The position numbers were made by a program, and so were the translations under genes. Shown in pieces: positions 19,590 to 28,434 of a stretch of DNA of 64,000 nucleotides (position 1 is its first letter; each line of letters starts with the position of its first letter). Source of the DNA: Streptacidiphilus sp. PB12-B1b (GTDB lineage: Bacteria > Actinomycetota > Actinomycetes > Streptomycetales > Streptomycetaceae); contig NZ_CP048405.1 of NCBI RefSeq assembly GCF_014084125.1, positions 7,440,001 through 7,504,000 on the forward strand, given 5' to 3'. Under the pieces are notes generated by a model. That model did no database searches. It worked only from the letters and a program-made list of their open reading frames with translations, and was not told the DNA's origin.

Positions 19590-19837
19590 TGCTGCTCCTC
19601 CACCCTCACGGTGAAGTCCTCGATGACGGTGTTGGCGAGGAAGGTCTCGGCGGCCTGACGGATACGGGCGAGGGCGGCCTCGTCGACCGGCCCCTCCAGT
19701 TCCAGTTCGAAGCGCTTGCCCTGGCGGACGTCGGCGATCCCGGCGAAGCCCAGGCGCGGCAGCGCGCGCTGCACCGCCTGTCCCTGGGGGTCGAGGATCT
19801 CCGGCTTGAGCATGACGTCGACAACGACGCGTGCCAC
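19586..19837 (-). CDS. purS: Phosphoribosylformylglycinamidine synthase subunit PurS
   Basis: 83 residues, normal for PurS, the small subunit that bridges PurQ and PurL. Conserved [18 protein letters not shown] and [10 protein letters not shown]. First gene of the purSQL operon; GTG start with GGGAGTA upstream. A TACGCT about 50 bp upstream (minus strand) is a possible -10. Confidence 0.96.
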   Translation of the reverse strand: MARVVVDVMLKPEILDPQGQAVQRALPRLGFAGIADVRQGKRFELELEGPVDEAALARIRQAAETFLANTVIEDFTVRVEEQQ

Positions 19838-20348
19838 GGGTACTCCCGGTGGTGTCTGGTGCGGGGGGAACTCCAGCGTACCGGGGGCCGGGAGCGTGTT
19901 TGGATTGTCATCCAGGGCGACGCGCGTAGATGACCGTTGCCGTGCGGACGATCACACAAGCGCGCCTGCGGCGAAATCTGCCGACCGCAACGTCCGGAAA
20001 TACCTCATTCGCCGCATTCAGGCGGCCCGCATCCGCGTTCCGGGCATCAACAGCGCAGTTCAGCGCGCAGATCTGCGGGCCGCTCGCAATACCAGCAGCC
20101 CAGCTCCACTGTCCATAGGTTTCGACCGAGTATCGGCGAGGTATCGAACCGACACGGAATATCGAGAAGAAAAAGTTGCCTCATCGATTTTCGTCGGCTT
20201 TAGGGGCAGAATGGTGCCACCGGGAACGGCGTTGCACCGAACCCGGCCGGCAGTGGTGTCCGCACTGATGCGGGCCCCAGAACACACCTCCGACCTGCGG
20301 GCTTCCGCCATCGCTCCGACGATGGCCGATCCCGAGAGGATTGGCATC
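19838..20348. other. Divergent control region between purS and lsrL
   Basis: 511 bp with no supported gene. The segment at about 20100-20215 is distinctly AT-rich for this genome (ATATCGAGAAGAAAAAGTTG near 20159) and has several TATCG copies. AT-rich DNA upstream of an Lsr2-type gene fits autoregulation, but this is inference. Confidence 0.55.
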
Positions 20349-20666
20349 ATGGCTCAGCGCGTAGTGGTCACTCTCTCCGACGACATCGATGGCGGGGCGG
20401 CCGAGGAAACCGTGCAGTTCGCGGTGGACGGGAAGTCGTACGAGATCGACCTGTCCTCCAGGAACGCCGAAAAACTGCGCGACGCGCTCGCCCCTTATGT
20501 GGCGGCCGGCCGCAAGCAGAGCCGCAGCGGCAAGGCGATCCGCCACACCGAGGTGGCACCGGACCCGAAGACGGTCCGCGCCTGGGCCCAGTCGCGGGGC
20601 ATCGAGCTGCCGGCCCGGGGCCGCCTGCCCAAGCACGTGTACGAGGCGTTCTCCGAGGCCAGCTGA
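20349..20666 (+). CDS. lsrL: Lsr2-family nucleoid protein (LsrL)
   Basis: 105 residues. N-terminal oligomerisation domain (MAQRVVVTLSDDIDGG...EIDLSSRNAEKLRDAL) and C-terminal DNA-binding domain with WAQSRGIELPARGRLPKHV, the RGR loop that reads the AT-rich minor groove. Lsr2 proteins silence AT-rich or foreign genes. Length and position next to purS match the secondary paralogue LsrL rather than the main Lsr2. The ATG has GAGAGGA 9 nt upstream; longer in-frame starts have no support. Confidence 0.93.
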   Translation: MAQRVVVTLSDDIDGGAAEETVQFAVDGKSYEIDLSSRNAEKLRDALAPYVAAGRKQSRSGKAIRHTEVAPDPKTVRAWAQSRGIELPARGRLPKHVYEAFSEAS

Positions 20667-20826
20667 GGCCGGACGGCGCCGCCCTCCCGGGATCAAAAAG
20701 ACTTTTGGTCCAAATCGGGCAAACCACCCCGCCCGGGCGATCAACGCCTGCCGGATGGGCTAGTGTTCTCTTCAGCGGAACACGCCGGAGACGGAAGCCG
20801 AAAGGCCAGGTCAACGGGGTGGACTC

Positions 20827-20898
20827 GCAGGTGTAGCTCAGTAGTAGAGCGCTCCCCTTCCAGGGGAGAGGCACAGTGTGCAATCCCTGTCACCTGCT
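20827..20898 (+). tRNA. tRNA-Gly(TCC), atypical D and T loops
   Basis: Acceptor GCAGGTG (20827-20833) pairs with CACCTGC (20891-20897), discriminator T, CCA encoded at 20899-20901. The anticodon arm CTCCC-CTTCCAG-GGGAG gives TCC. The D loop reads AGTAGTA instead of AGTGGTA, and the T arm ACAGTGTGCAATCCCTGT cannot form a normal 5-bp stem with a TTCRA loop: the loop reads TGCAATC and only four of the stem pairs form. The bases that normally join D and T loops (G18, T55) are therefore changed. It is either a decayed gene or a specialised glycine tRNA. Confidence 0.82.
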
Positions 20899-21011
20899 CC
20901 ACTCGACGGTCCGACCGGATGGCGAAAGCCACTCGGGGGATCAGGTAGAGTAGGACTCGCCGGAAAGGACCGGAGGCCAGCAGGCCGAAGGAAATCGAAG
21001 GCGAACGCCAT

Positions 21012-21083
21012 GCGGATGTGGCTCAGTGGTAGAGCATCACCTTGCCAAGGTGAGGGTCGCGGGTTCGAATCCCGTCATCCGCT
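21012..21083 (+). tRNA. tRNA-Gly(GCC)
   Basis: Fully canonical: acceptor GCGGATG/CATCCGC, D loop AGTGGTA, anticodon arm TCACC-TTGCCAA-GGTGA (GCC), T arm GCGGG-TTCGAAT-CCCGT. CCA encoded at 21084-21086. A TAGAGT at 20946-20951 may be its -10. Confidence 0.97.
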
Positions 21084-21094
21084 CCAGAAGGATC

Positions 21095-21123
21095 GAAGGG
21101 CGCACTCATCGAGTGCGCCCTTC
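21095..21123 (+). terminator. Terminator of tRNA-Gly genes
   Basis: Perfect 13-bp inverted repeat (GAAGGGCGCACTC, ATC loop, complement) 9 nt after the CCA end. Confidence 0.82.
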
Positions 21124-21209
21124 GTCGTTCGTGTGCGGCGCAGCGGTATGTGTGGCAGCAGCGGCCGGTGCCCGCCGGTCGGGTCGACCGGCGGGCACCG
21201 CGGCGGGCG

Positions 21210-22124
21210 TCAGTCCCAGTTGAGCCCGGTGAGGCGCTCGTACGCCTCCACGTACTTGGCCCGGCTGCGCTGGACGATCTCCTCCGGCAGCGCGGGCGGC
21301 GGCTCCTCCGAGCGGCGGTCCCAGCCGGACTCCTGGGAGCCGAGCCAGTCCCGGATGAACTGCTTGTCGAAGGAGCGCTGGGCCCGGCCCGGCTCCCACT
21401 CGTCCGCGGGCCAGAAGCGGGAGGAGTCCGGCGTCAGCACCTCGTCGCCGAGCACCAGCTGCCGCTCGCCGTCGGCGCCCTCGGCGAAGCCCAGCTCGAA
21501 CTTGGTGTCGGCCAGGATGATCCCCCGGTCGCGGGCGATGTCCCGGGCCTGCCCGTACACGGCCAGGGTGGTCTGCCGCAGCGTCGCCGCGGTCTCCGCG
21601 CCCACCCGGCGGGCCACCTCCTCGTACGGGACGTTCTCGTCGTGCTCGCCCACCTCGGCCTTGAGCGCCGGGGTGAAGATCGGCGCGGGCAGCTCCGAGC
21701 CGTCCTCCAGGCCGGGCGGAAGCGCGATGCCGCAGACCGTCTGCGACTCCCGGTACTCCGCCAGGCCGGAGCCGGCCAGGTAGCCCCGGGCCACGCACTC
21801 CACCGGCAGCATCTCCAGGCTGCGGCAGACCAGGGTGCGCCCGGCCCAGTCGGCGGGCGCCCCGGCGGGCACCTCGGTGGAGATGACGTGGTTGGGGACG
21901 ATGCCGCTCAGCCGCTCGAACCACCACAGCGACAGCTGGGTGAGGATGCGCCCCTTGTCGGGGATGACGGTGGGCAGCACCCAGTCGAAGGCCGAAGTGC
22001 GGTCGCTGGCGACCATCACCAGTCGGCCGGCCTCGTCGCGGTAGAGGTCGCGGACCTTGCCCGTGTGCAGATGGATGAGGCCGGGCACCTGCACCGGCTC
22101 GGGCTTCTCGACAAATCCGCTCAA
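21210..22124 (-). CDS. purC: SAICAR synthetase
   Basis: 304 residues. ATP-dependent condensation of CAIR with aspartate in purine synthesis. Family motifs HTGKVRDLY, ASDRTSAFDWVLP, CVARGYLAGSGLAEY and LADTKFELGF. Monocistronic on the minus strand, 78 nt downstream of the next gene. Confidence 0.96.
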   Translation of the reverse strand: MSGFVEKPEPVQVPGLIHLHTGKVRDLYRDEAGRLVMVASDRTSAFDWVLPTVIPDKGRILTQLSLWWFERLSGIVPNHVISTEVPAGAPADWAGRTLVCRSLEMLPVECVARGYLAGSGLAEYRESQTVCGIALPPGLEDGSELPAPIFTPALKAEVGEHDENVPYEEVARRVGAETAATLRQTTLAVYGQARDIARDRGIILADTKFELGFAEGADGERQLVLGDEVLTPDSSRFWPADEWEPGRAQRSFDKQFIRDWLGSQESGWDRRSEEPPPALPEEIVQRSRAKYVEAYERLTGLNWD

Positions 22125-22202
22125 GGTGAGTCCCTAGATGAAAGAACGTGGGGGAAGGGGGCCGCCACGAGTCTTTCACAGCGGATTCCGAAGGCCGCTG
22201 AT

Positions 22203-23708
22203 TCAGTGGACCTTGCAGATGCGGTCCAGCAGGTTGGCCGTCGCCCGCTGGATGCGCTCGTCGGTGTGGCCCGGCCGGTCCAGCGCCGGGGACCAGGAGA
22301 AGGTGCCGCTGGCGAAGACGTACGCGCCGCTCGGCGCCCGGTGCAGCGAAGTCTCCTGGTGCCGGGGCGCGCCGCGGGCGTCCCGGTAGGGGGAGTGAGC
22401 CAGCAGCACCCGCTCGGTGTGCTCCGGCAGCGGGGTCCTCGGGAAGTAGCGGTCGGACTCCCCCGCGACCAGCCCCGGAATGCGGTCGCCGTCGTGCAGG
22501 CCGGTGCCCTCCCACAGCCAGTGGCCGGTGTTGTGGACCACCATCGGCACCGGCTCCGGCACCCGGCCCGCGTACTGGATGCCCAGCAGCCGCTGCTCGG
22601 GCTCGCCCAGGTCGCGCCAGAGCAGGCTGCGCGCCGACTCGCCCTGGCGCTTGCCGCAGACCAGCAGCCGGTCGGCCTCACCGGTCGCCCCGGACTCCAG
22701 CCGGACCTGCCAGTACATGCTGTTGGCGCTGAGGAACACCAGCGAGGTGCCGTGGTCGCGGGCGCGCTCCACCGCGCCGCGCATGGCCGCCGACCAGTAC
22801 TCGTCGTGGCCGGGGAAGACCAGGCCCCGGTAGCAGGAGGGGTCCACCCGGCCGGCGTGCAGGTCGGTGGCGTTGGCGTAGGCCAGGTCGTAGCCGTAGC
22901 GCTCGGCCCAGCGGATGAAGTCGTAGGCGTGGCCGACGTGCAGCGGCAGCCCGGCCCCGGCGTAGGGGCGGTCGAAGGAGACGGTGGTGGCCGCCTCCTC
23001 CTCGCCGAGCAGCTCGCCCTTCTCGTTCCAGGCGTGGTACAGGCTGGCGCCGGTGCGGCCGTCCTCCGGGTAGAGGTTGTACGCCTGCCAGGTGACGTCC
23101 GGCAGCAGGAGCAGCAGGTCGGCGGCGACCGGGCCGGCCCGGACGGTGAACGGGATGTGGCTGCGGTACTGGTGGTCCGCGGTGGTCAGCACCGCGACGT
23201 AGGCGCCCGGGCTCCAGTGCGGCGGGATCTGCAGCCGCCAGGACATCCACCAGTGGTGGCAGGAGACGGTGCGGCCGGCGACCAGCGGCGCGGGCTGGAC
23301 CAGCCCGGACAGCCTCGGGCTGGCGGAGACGTGCCGGGCCCCCGCCCCGGCGTAGTGCCCGATCCGGTAGACGTCGACGGTGAACTCCTGCGCCGGGCGG
23401 ACGCTCACCCGCAGGTCCAGCGAGCCGCCGACGTCGGCGGCGGGCGCGGCGAAGCCCTTGATCTGCCCGCCGACGTCGTCGGAGGCGCGGGGGCGGCCCA
23501 TGGTCGGGCTCTGGTCGTCCTCCGGCGCGCGGCGCGCCCGGGGCAGCTGGCCCTGGGTCTGGCCCAGGTCGACGTACCAGGGCACCATCAGGCCGGTGTC
23601 GTCGAAGTACCGGTCGGCGCCGCGCAGCCACGGCAGCGGGCCCTGGCCGAAGGGATCGGTCGCGCCGTGCGCGAGCGCCCCTGACTCCCAGCGGCGACTG
23701 TGGTCCAT
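22203..23708 (-). CDS. N,N-dimethylformamidase beta-subunit-like protein
   Basis: 501 residues from the ATG at 23706-23708 (AGGGGGTGA ~10 nt upstream; the GTG at 23720 would have no spacing for a ribosome site). Its body matches the DMFase large-subunit-like domain: WQAYNLYPEDGRTGASLY, GHAYDFIRWAERYGYDLAYA, VFPGHDEYWSAAMRG and FLSANSMYWQVR. Known DMFase hydrolyses dimethylformamide; most streptomycete homologues are uncharacterised, so the substrate is not predicted. No signal peptide. Confidence 0.82.
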   Translation of the reverse strand: MDHSRRWESGALAHGATDPFGQGPLPWLRGADRYFDDTGLMVPWYVDLGQTQGQLPRARRAPEDDQSPTMGRPRASDDVGGQIKGFAAPAADVGGSLDLRVSVRPAQEFTVDVYRIGHYAGAGARHVSASPRLSGLVQPAPLVAGRTVSCHHWWMSWRLQIPPHWSPGAYVAVLTTADHQYRSHIPFTVRAGPVAADLLLLLPDVTWQAYNLYPEDGRTGASLYHAWNEKGELLGEEEAATTVSFDRPYAGAGLPLHVGHAYDFIRWAERYGYDLAYANATDLHAGRVDPSCYRGLVFPGHDEYWSAAMRGAVERARDHGTSLVFLSANSMYWQVRLESGATGEADRLLVCGKRQGESARSLLWRDLGEPEQRLLGIQYAGRVPEPVPMVVHNTGHWLWEGTGLHDGDRIPGLVAGESDRYFPRTPLPEHTERVLLAHSPYRDARGAPRHQETSLHRAPSGAYVFASGTFSWSPALDRPGHTDERIQRATANLLDRICKVH

Positions 23709-23938
23709 CCCCGCGCTCACCCCCTGACTGGACTGGTCCCGGGCGGACCGGCCCGAGCCCGGGCCGCCCCGGGCCGGCGCCCCGTGGCCGGTACCGTACC
23801 CCGGAACGTGACGTGCCGTCAGGGCGCACGGCGATCACCCAGCGCTCCCGACCGTTCACCACGGGTGCTCCCTCATCGTACGGGTCCGCGAGGGATCGCA
23901 GCAGAGGCCGGACCGGACTGCCGGACCGGGCCGGAGCG

Positions 23939-25585
23939 TCAGACCAGCCGTACCGGCTTCTCCAGCCGGACCCCGACCTCGTCCAGCCAGGCCCGCAGCG
24001 GGGCCTCGTCGCCGCTCTCCACGGCCAGGGCCACCGGGGCGGCCAGGTCGGTGCGGCGGACCCCGCCGACGACCAGCGCCGGGCCGTCGAGCCAGTCCAG
24101 GCCCGGTTCGGCGGCCCCGGCGTCCAGCGCGGCGCAGCAGACCAGGGCGGCCAGGTGCTCGGCCACCAGGTCGGCGCCGGTGCGGACGGGCTGCGAGGCG
24201 ACCACCGGGCGCTCGGCCAGGGCCGCCAGCCGGACGCCCAGCTCGGCCCCCGGAACCCGGCGGAGCCGCTCCAGCACCCCGGCCAGATCAGTCGGCCCGG
24301 CCCCGGCGGCCGGAACGGCCACGGTGGAGGCCCCGGCCAGGGCGGAGCCCAGCCGGGCGGCGCGGGTCCGCCAGATCCGCTCCACCACGGCCTGCGGGTA
24401 CTCTTCCCAGTCGACCGGCGACCAGGTACTGCCCTGGGCTGCGGCATCCGGGCGGCCGAGGCCGTGCCCGCCGGAGAACAGCCGGGCGGCGAGCAGCGAG
24501 ACGGCCTCGTCCACCCGGCCCGGCTCCTCCAGCAGGTCGCAGGCGGGGCGCTCGCCGAGGCGGGTCTCGAAACCCTCGGCGAGCCGGTCCCGGCGGGACA
24601 GCTCGGTCAGCGCCGACACCACGCCCGCGTCCAGCCGGCTCGGCCAGCGGCCTATCCGCCAGGCGGGCAGGGCGACCCGGGTGAGCAGCCGGTCCCAGCC
24701 CGCATAGGCCAGGCCGACCTGCTCCTGGGCGGCCAGCCGCAGCCCGTAGTCGACCTGCCGGGCCTGTTCGGAGGCCCAGGCGGCGACGGAGCGCTCCATC
24801 TCGGCGGCGTGCGGCGCGCTGCGGCGCAGCAGCAGCGCGCAGGCGCGGCCGAGCAGCAGCAGCGCGGGGCGCTTCCACAGGGCGCCCCGGCGGCCGTCGG
24901 CGGCCAGGCCGAGGGCGGCGTCCAGGCCGCGGACGAAGCGGCGGGCGGCGGCGATGTCCGGGTCGGCGGAGCAGGCGGTGCCGGCCACCACCGGGGCGAG
25001 CAGGGCGCGCAGCTCGGCGACCCGCATCCACCAGATGAAGGGCGAGCCGATGACCAGGGTGGGCGCGACCGGCTCGGCGGAGCGGCCGCGTCCGAGGGTG
25101 TCGCCGCCGCCCGGACCGTCCGGGCCGTCGGCGGCGGCGGCCGGTGCGGAGCGGGACGGGCGGTCCGGCGGGTCCTCCAGCCAGCTGTCGCAGTCGGGGG
25201 TGAGCGCGATCCGCGCGGGCGCGGGCACGTCCATCCGCTCGGCGACCTCGCGGACCAGCCGGTACAGCTCGGGGGCGTCCGTCCCGGACAGCGGAACGGC
25301 GGGGACCTGCGGGCGCTCGGCCCGGCTGACCGCCAGCGCGAAGCCGGCGGTGAGCAGCAGCACCGCCAGCGCCACGGCGGAGACCGCCCAGCGGGCGGCG
25401 TCCCAGCCGGGGGCGTCGGGGGCCCCGGCCGCGCCGAGGCGCCCGGTCAGGCCGCCCGCTATCAGCACCGCTGCCGCGGCGGCGGGCAGCACCGCGACGG
25501 CCAGCGCCCGGCCGCGCAGCCGCAGCACCGCCCGCGCGTGCGCCCGCGCCGACTGGACGCCGGTGGTGGCGTTCGTACCGGCCAT
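23939..25585 (-). CDS. Membrane protein with a degenerate M48-peptidase-like domain
   Basis: 548 residues. Two N-terminal membrane helices (~27-45 and ~66-86) are followed by a segment resembling M48/HtpX proteases (ELYRLVREVAERMDVPAPARIAL at ~106). Where the zinc motif HEXXH is expected, the sequence reads ELRALLAPVVAGTACS, so no catalytic histidines remain. The C-terminal ~300 residues are Ala/Arg/Leu-rich and unassigned. Probably a non-enzymatic relative; the M48 assignment itself is moderate. Start set at the ATG 25583-25585 with AGGGGGTGA upstream; a GTG 12 nt earlier is an alternative. Confidence 0.65.
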   Translation of the reverse strand: MAGTNATTGVQSARAHARAVLRLRGRALAVAVLPAAAAAVLIAGGLTGRLGAAGAPDAPGWDAARWAVSAVALAVLLLTAGFALAVSRAERPQVPAVPLSGTDAPELYRLVREVAERMDVPAPARIALTPDCDSWLEDPPDRPSRSAPAAAADGPDGPGGGDTLGRGRSAEPVAPTLVIGSPFIWWMRVAELRALLAPVVAGTACSADPDIAAARRFVRGLDAALGLAADGRRGALWKRPALLLLGRACALLLRRSAPHAAEMERSVAAWASEQARQVDYGLRLAAQEQVGLAYAGWDRLLTRVALPAWRIGRWPSRLDAGVVSALTELSRRDRLAEGFETRLGERPACDLLEEPGRVDEAVSLLAARLFSGGHGLGRPDAAAQGSTWSPVDWEEYPQAVVERIWRTRAARLGSALAGASTVAVPAAGAGPTDLAGVLERLRRVPGAELGVRLAALAERPVVASQPVRTGADLVAEHLAALVCCAALDAGAAEPGLDWLDGPALVVGGVRRTDLAAPVALAVESGDEAPLRAWLDEVGVRLEKPVRLV

Positions 25586-25991
25586 CTCTCGGATCACCCC
25601 CTGCCGCTGAACGCATGCCGGCCCCGGTGCGTCGGGGTCGGATCAGGTTCTTGTCTGATCCGACGTCCGCGCGCCGACCGGCGTTCCAGGAACGGTCCGG
25701 AACCACTCGGATCAGTGATTCCCCATGGACCGCAGCTTGCCCCCTCGCCGCTCGGAGTACCCGCGCGGCGGCACCGCGGCGGCCCTGCCGGGTGTGCCGG
25801 GCTGCGCGGTCCTGGGCACCATAAGGCCGAAGGCGCGTGGGCGTCAGCCGGATCGGCTCCTCTTCACTCGAAGGGTGTGCCTCCGGGGGACCGTTCGCCC
25901 CGCGCGGCCGGGCGGCGGCGCGGGGCGGGGGCTGTTGCTCCCGGCGGGTGGTCGGCCCCCGGGCGCCGGGCGCAGACCCGGGCGGCGATGC
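25586..25991. other. Intergenic region between the M48-like gene and purD
   Basis: 406 bp without a supported gene. It contains a 10-bp-arm inverted repeat (25637-25664), a further CGGATCAG copy near 25708, and a tandem duplication of the purD 3' end at its right border. Confidence 0.55.
25637..25664. repeat. Inverted repeat upstream of the M48-like gene
   Basis: GTCGGATCAG and CTGATCCGAC flank the 8-nt spacer GTTCTTGT. It lies ~50 bp upstream of the M48-like start; a related CGGATCAG recurs near 25708. Could be an operator or a hairpin. Confidence 0.6.
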
Positions 25992-26009
25992 TCAGACCCG
26001 GGCGGCGAT
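25972..26009. repeat. Tandem duplication of the purD 3' end
   Basis: CAGACCCGGGCGGCGATG occurs twice in direct tandem. The second copy contains the purD stop and last codons; the first lies just beyond the stop. Confidence 0.75.
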
Positions 26010-27236
26010 GTCCCCGCGGTGGTGCGACCCGGCCAGCGCGATCCGCTCGGTGGCCTCGTAGGCGCGGCCCCTGGCCTCGGCGATGTCCTTGCCGGTGGCG
26101 GTGACCGACAGCACCCGGCCGCCGGCGCTCAGCACCGTCGTCCCGTCCTGCGCCAGCTTCGTCCCGGCGTGCAGGACGTAGGCGGTGCCGTCGGCGGCCT
26201 CGGCCTCGGCCAGCCCGGTGATCGGGTCGCCGCCGCGCGGGGCCTGCGGGTAGCCCTCGGCGGCGATCACCACGGTCACCGCCGCGCCGTCGCTCCAGCG
26301 CAGCTCGGGGAAGTCGGCGAGGTGCCCGGTGGCGGCGGCGTGCAGCAGCCCGCCGAGGGGGGTCTTCAGCCGGGCCAGCACGACCTGGGTCTCCGGGTCT
26401 CCGAAGCGGGCGTTGAACTCGATCACCCGCACACCGCGCGAGGTGATCGCCAGGCCCGCGTACAGCAGCCCGGAGAAGGGCGTGCCGCGTCGGCGCAGCT
26501 CGTCCACGGTGGGCTGCAGCACGGTCCGCAGCACCTCGTCCACCAGCTCCGGATCGGCCCAGGGCAGGGGCGAGTAGGCGCCCATGCCGCCGGTGTTGGG
26601 GCCCTCGTCGCCGTCGTAGGCGCGCTTGAAGTCCTGGGCGGGCTGCAGCGGGACGACCGTGACGCCGTCGCAGACCGCGAACAGCGAGACCTCGGGGCCG
26701 TCCAGGAACTCCTCGATGACCACCCGCTCGCAGGCGGCGGCGTGCTCCAGGGCGGCCTGCAGGTCGGAGGTGACCACGACGCCCTTGCCTGCGGCCAGAC
26801 CGTCGTCCTTGACCACGTAGGGGGCGCCGAAGGCGTCCAGCGCGTGCGCCGCCTCTTCGGGCGTGGTGCAGACGTAGGAGCGCGCGGTGGGCACGTTGGC
26901 GGCGGCCATCACGTCCTTGGCGAACGCCTTGGACCCCTCCAGCCGGGCGGCCTCGCCGCTCGGCCCGAAGACCGGGATGCCGCGCGCGCTGACGGCGTCG
27001 GCGACCCCGGCGACCAGCGGCGCCTCCGGGCCGACGACCACCAGCTCCGCGCCGAGCTCGGCGGCCAGGTCGGCGACGGCCGCGCCGTCCAGCGGATCGA
27101 CCGGGTGGACCTGGGCGGTCTGCGCGATCCCGGCGTTGCCCGGGGCGCAGTGCAGGGCTGTGACTTGCGGATCGAGGGAGAGCGCGCGGCACAGGGCATG
27201 TTCGCGGGCGCCGCCGCCGATAACGAGGACCTTCAC
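25992..27236 (-). CDS. purD: Phosphoribosylamine-glycine ligase (GAR synthetase)
   Basis: 414 residues. N-domain MKVLVIGGGAREHAL, then an ATP-grasp fold (YVVKDDGLAAGKGVVV, DGPEVSLFAVCDG, GGMGAYSPLPW, VIEFNARFGDPETQ). It joins phosphoribosylamine and glycine. TAGGCT (minus strand) ends 6 nt before the GTG and no ribosome site exists, so it is probably a leaderless transcript. Confidence 0.97.
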   Translation of the reverse strand: MKVLVIGGGAREHALCRALSLDPQVTALHCAPGNAGIAQTAQVHPVDPLDGAAVADLAAELGAELVVVGPEAPLVAGVADAVSARGIPVFGPSGEAARLEGSKAFAKDVMAAANVPTARSYVCTTPEEAAHALDAFGAPYVVKDDGLAAGKGVVVTSDLQAALEHAAACERVVIEEFLDGPEVSLFAVCDGVTVVPLQPAQDFKRAYDGDEGPNTGGMGAYSPLPWADPELVDEVLRTVLQPTVDELRRRGTPFSGLLYAGLAITSRGVRVIEFNARFGDPETQVVLARLKTPLGGLLHAAATGHLADFPELRWSDGAAVTVVIAAEGYPQAPRGGDPITGLAEAEAADGTAYVLHAGTKLAQDGTTVLSAGGRVLSVTATGKDIAEARGRAYEATERIALAGSHHRGDIAARV

Positions 27237-27525
27237 GGGACGAGCCTAGTGCCTGCGCTCCCGGCCCCCGGACCCGCGCTGCGCCGCGCACCGCCCGGGG
27301 GTCAGATCCGCTCCCGGGAGCCACCCACTCGAAGGGGTGAAACCCGGGGGACCACAATGGAGCAGCGCAACGCGGCTGCCATGGGTTCCGTACCGGTCCG
27401 GGGTGGCCCCCACCGCACCAATACCGGCGAATCTGCAACCATGGTCAGCCATTTGGCGGTAAGAAGTGGTGTTTGCAGACTGGGACGATCGGGCCCGATG
27501 GGCCGAAGGACAGGGAGTTCTCGCG

Positions 27526-28335
27526 GTGAGCCAGCCCGATATGCAGCCCGAAGAGAGCCCCTGGGGTTCCGAGCCGGGGCCCGATGAGCAGCGGTCGGCG
27601 GCCTCGGCCACCAGCGCCGAGCGCGACACCGCCACCGGCAGCGCCCCGCGCGGGCGGGACCTCAGCGTCCGGCAGTTCCCGCTCGGCGACTGGGGCGAGC
27701 CGGCCGAGCGGCTGGAGGAGCTGTACCGCTGGTCCGAGGAGCGCGCCCTGGAGGCCATCGACTGGTACCAGCGGGACCGCCGCTGGAAGCGCCGCGGGGC
27801 CCGGCTGCTGCGCTACCTCGCCGCGCTGCTCGGCGCGGCCGGGGCGGCGCTGCCGCTGGTCGGGCTGACGGGCGTCCGGCACGGGGTGACCGACTGGGGC
27901 TATGTGCTGCTGCTGCTCGCCGCCGCCTGCCTGGGCGCGGACCGGGCCTTCGGCCTGACCAGCGGCTGGATGCGGGACGTCAGCACCGGCCAGGCGCTGC
28001 AGCGGCGGCTGGAGGCGTTCCAGTTCGACTGGGCCTCGGAGTGCGTGCGCGAGGTGCTCGGCCCGACCGAGGGCACCGCCAGCGAGGCCGCCGAGCGCTG
28101 CCTGGGCGTGCTGCGCCGCTTCTGCGAGGACGTCTCGGACATGGTCCGCACCGAGACCTCGGAGTGGATGCTGGAGTTCCGGGCCTCGATGACGCAGCTG
28201 CCGACGCAGGCGGCGGGCGTGTGGGGCGGGCGCACCGAGGGTTCGGGCGCGCAGGTGCGGGTGCTGCCGTCGCTGGGCGCGGGCGGACGGCCGACGATGC
28301 CGCGCCAGCGGCCGCCGGAGTCCCCGCTGCGCTGA
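27526..28335 (+). CDS. SLATT-type two-TM protein
   Basis: 269 residues from the GTG at 27526 (AGGGAG 8 nt upstream; an upstream GTG frame lacks one). A polar N-terminus leads into LEELYRWSEERALEAIDWYQRDRRWKRRGAR, a helix typical of SLATT domains, then two membrane helices (~97-115 and ~125-143), a C-terminal helical bundle and a Pro-rich tail. SLATT domains are predicted pore-forming effectors next to nucleotide-signalling enzymes in bacterial conflict systems; no such partner is present here, so this is a stand-alone copy of unknown role. Confidence 0.75.
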   Translation: MSQPDMQPEESPWGSEPGPDEQRSAASATSAERDTATGSAPRGRDLSVRQFPLGDWGEPAERLEELYRWSEERALEAIDWYQRDRRWKRRGARLLRYLAALLGAAGAALPLVGLTGVRHGVTDWGYVLLLLAAACLGADRAFGLTSGWMRDVSTGQALQRRLEAFQFDWASECVREVLGPTEGTASEAAERCLGVLRRFCEDVSDMVRTETSEWMLEFRASMTQLPTQAAGVWGGRTEGSGAQVRVLPSLGAGGRPTMPRQRPPESPLR

Positions 28336-28367
28336 CGGCCGGCGCGGTGACGCCGATGACGACGTCC

Positions 28368-28403
28368 GTGGGGGCGGGTACGGAGGTCCGTACCCGCCCC
28401 CAC
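28368..28403. terminator. Bidirectional terminator between convergent genes
   Basis: Perfect 17-bp inverted repeat (GTGGGGGCGGGTACGGA, GG, complement) midway between the SLATT gene and the convergent unknown gene. Confidence 0.88.
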
Positions 28404-28434
28404 CGCCGTCCAGCTGCACAAGCGGGCGCTGCCG

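Noticed and set aside
27526..28335. SMODS/SLOG-type defence operon around the SLATT gene
   Set aside because: Flanking genes are purD and a conserved unknown; no nucleotidyltransferase or SLOG gene.
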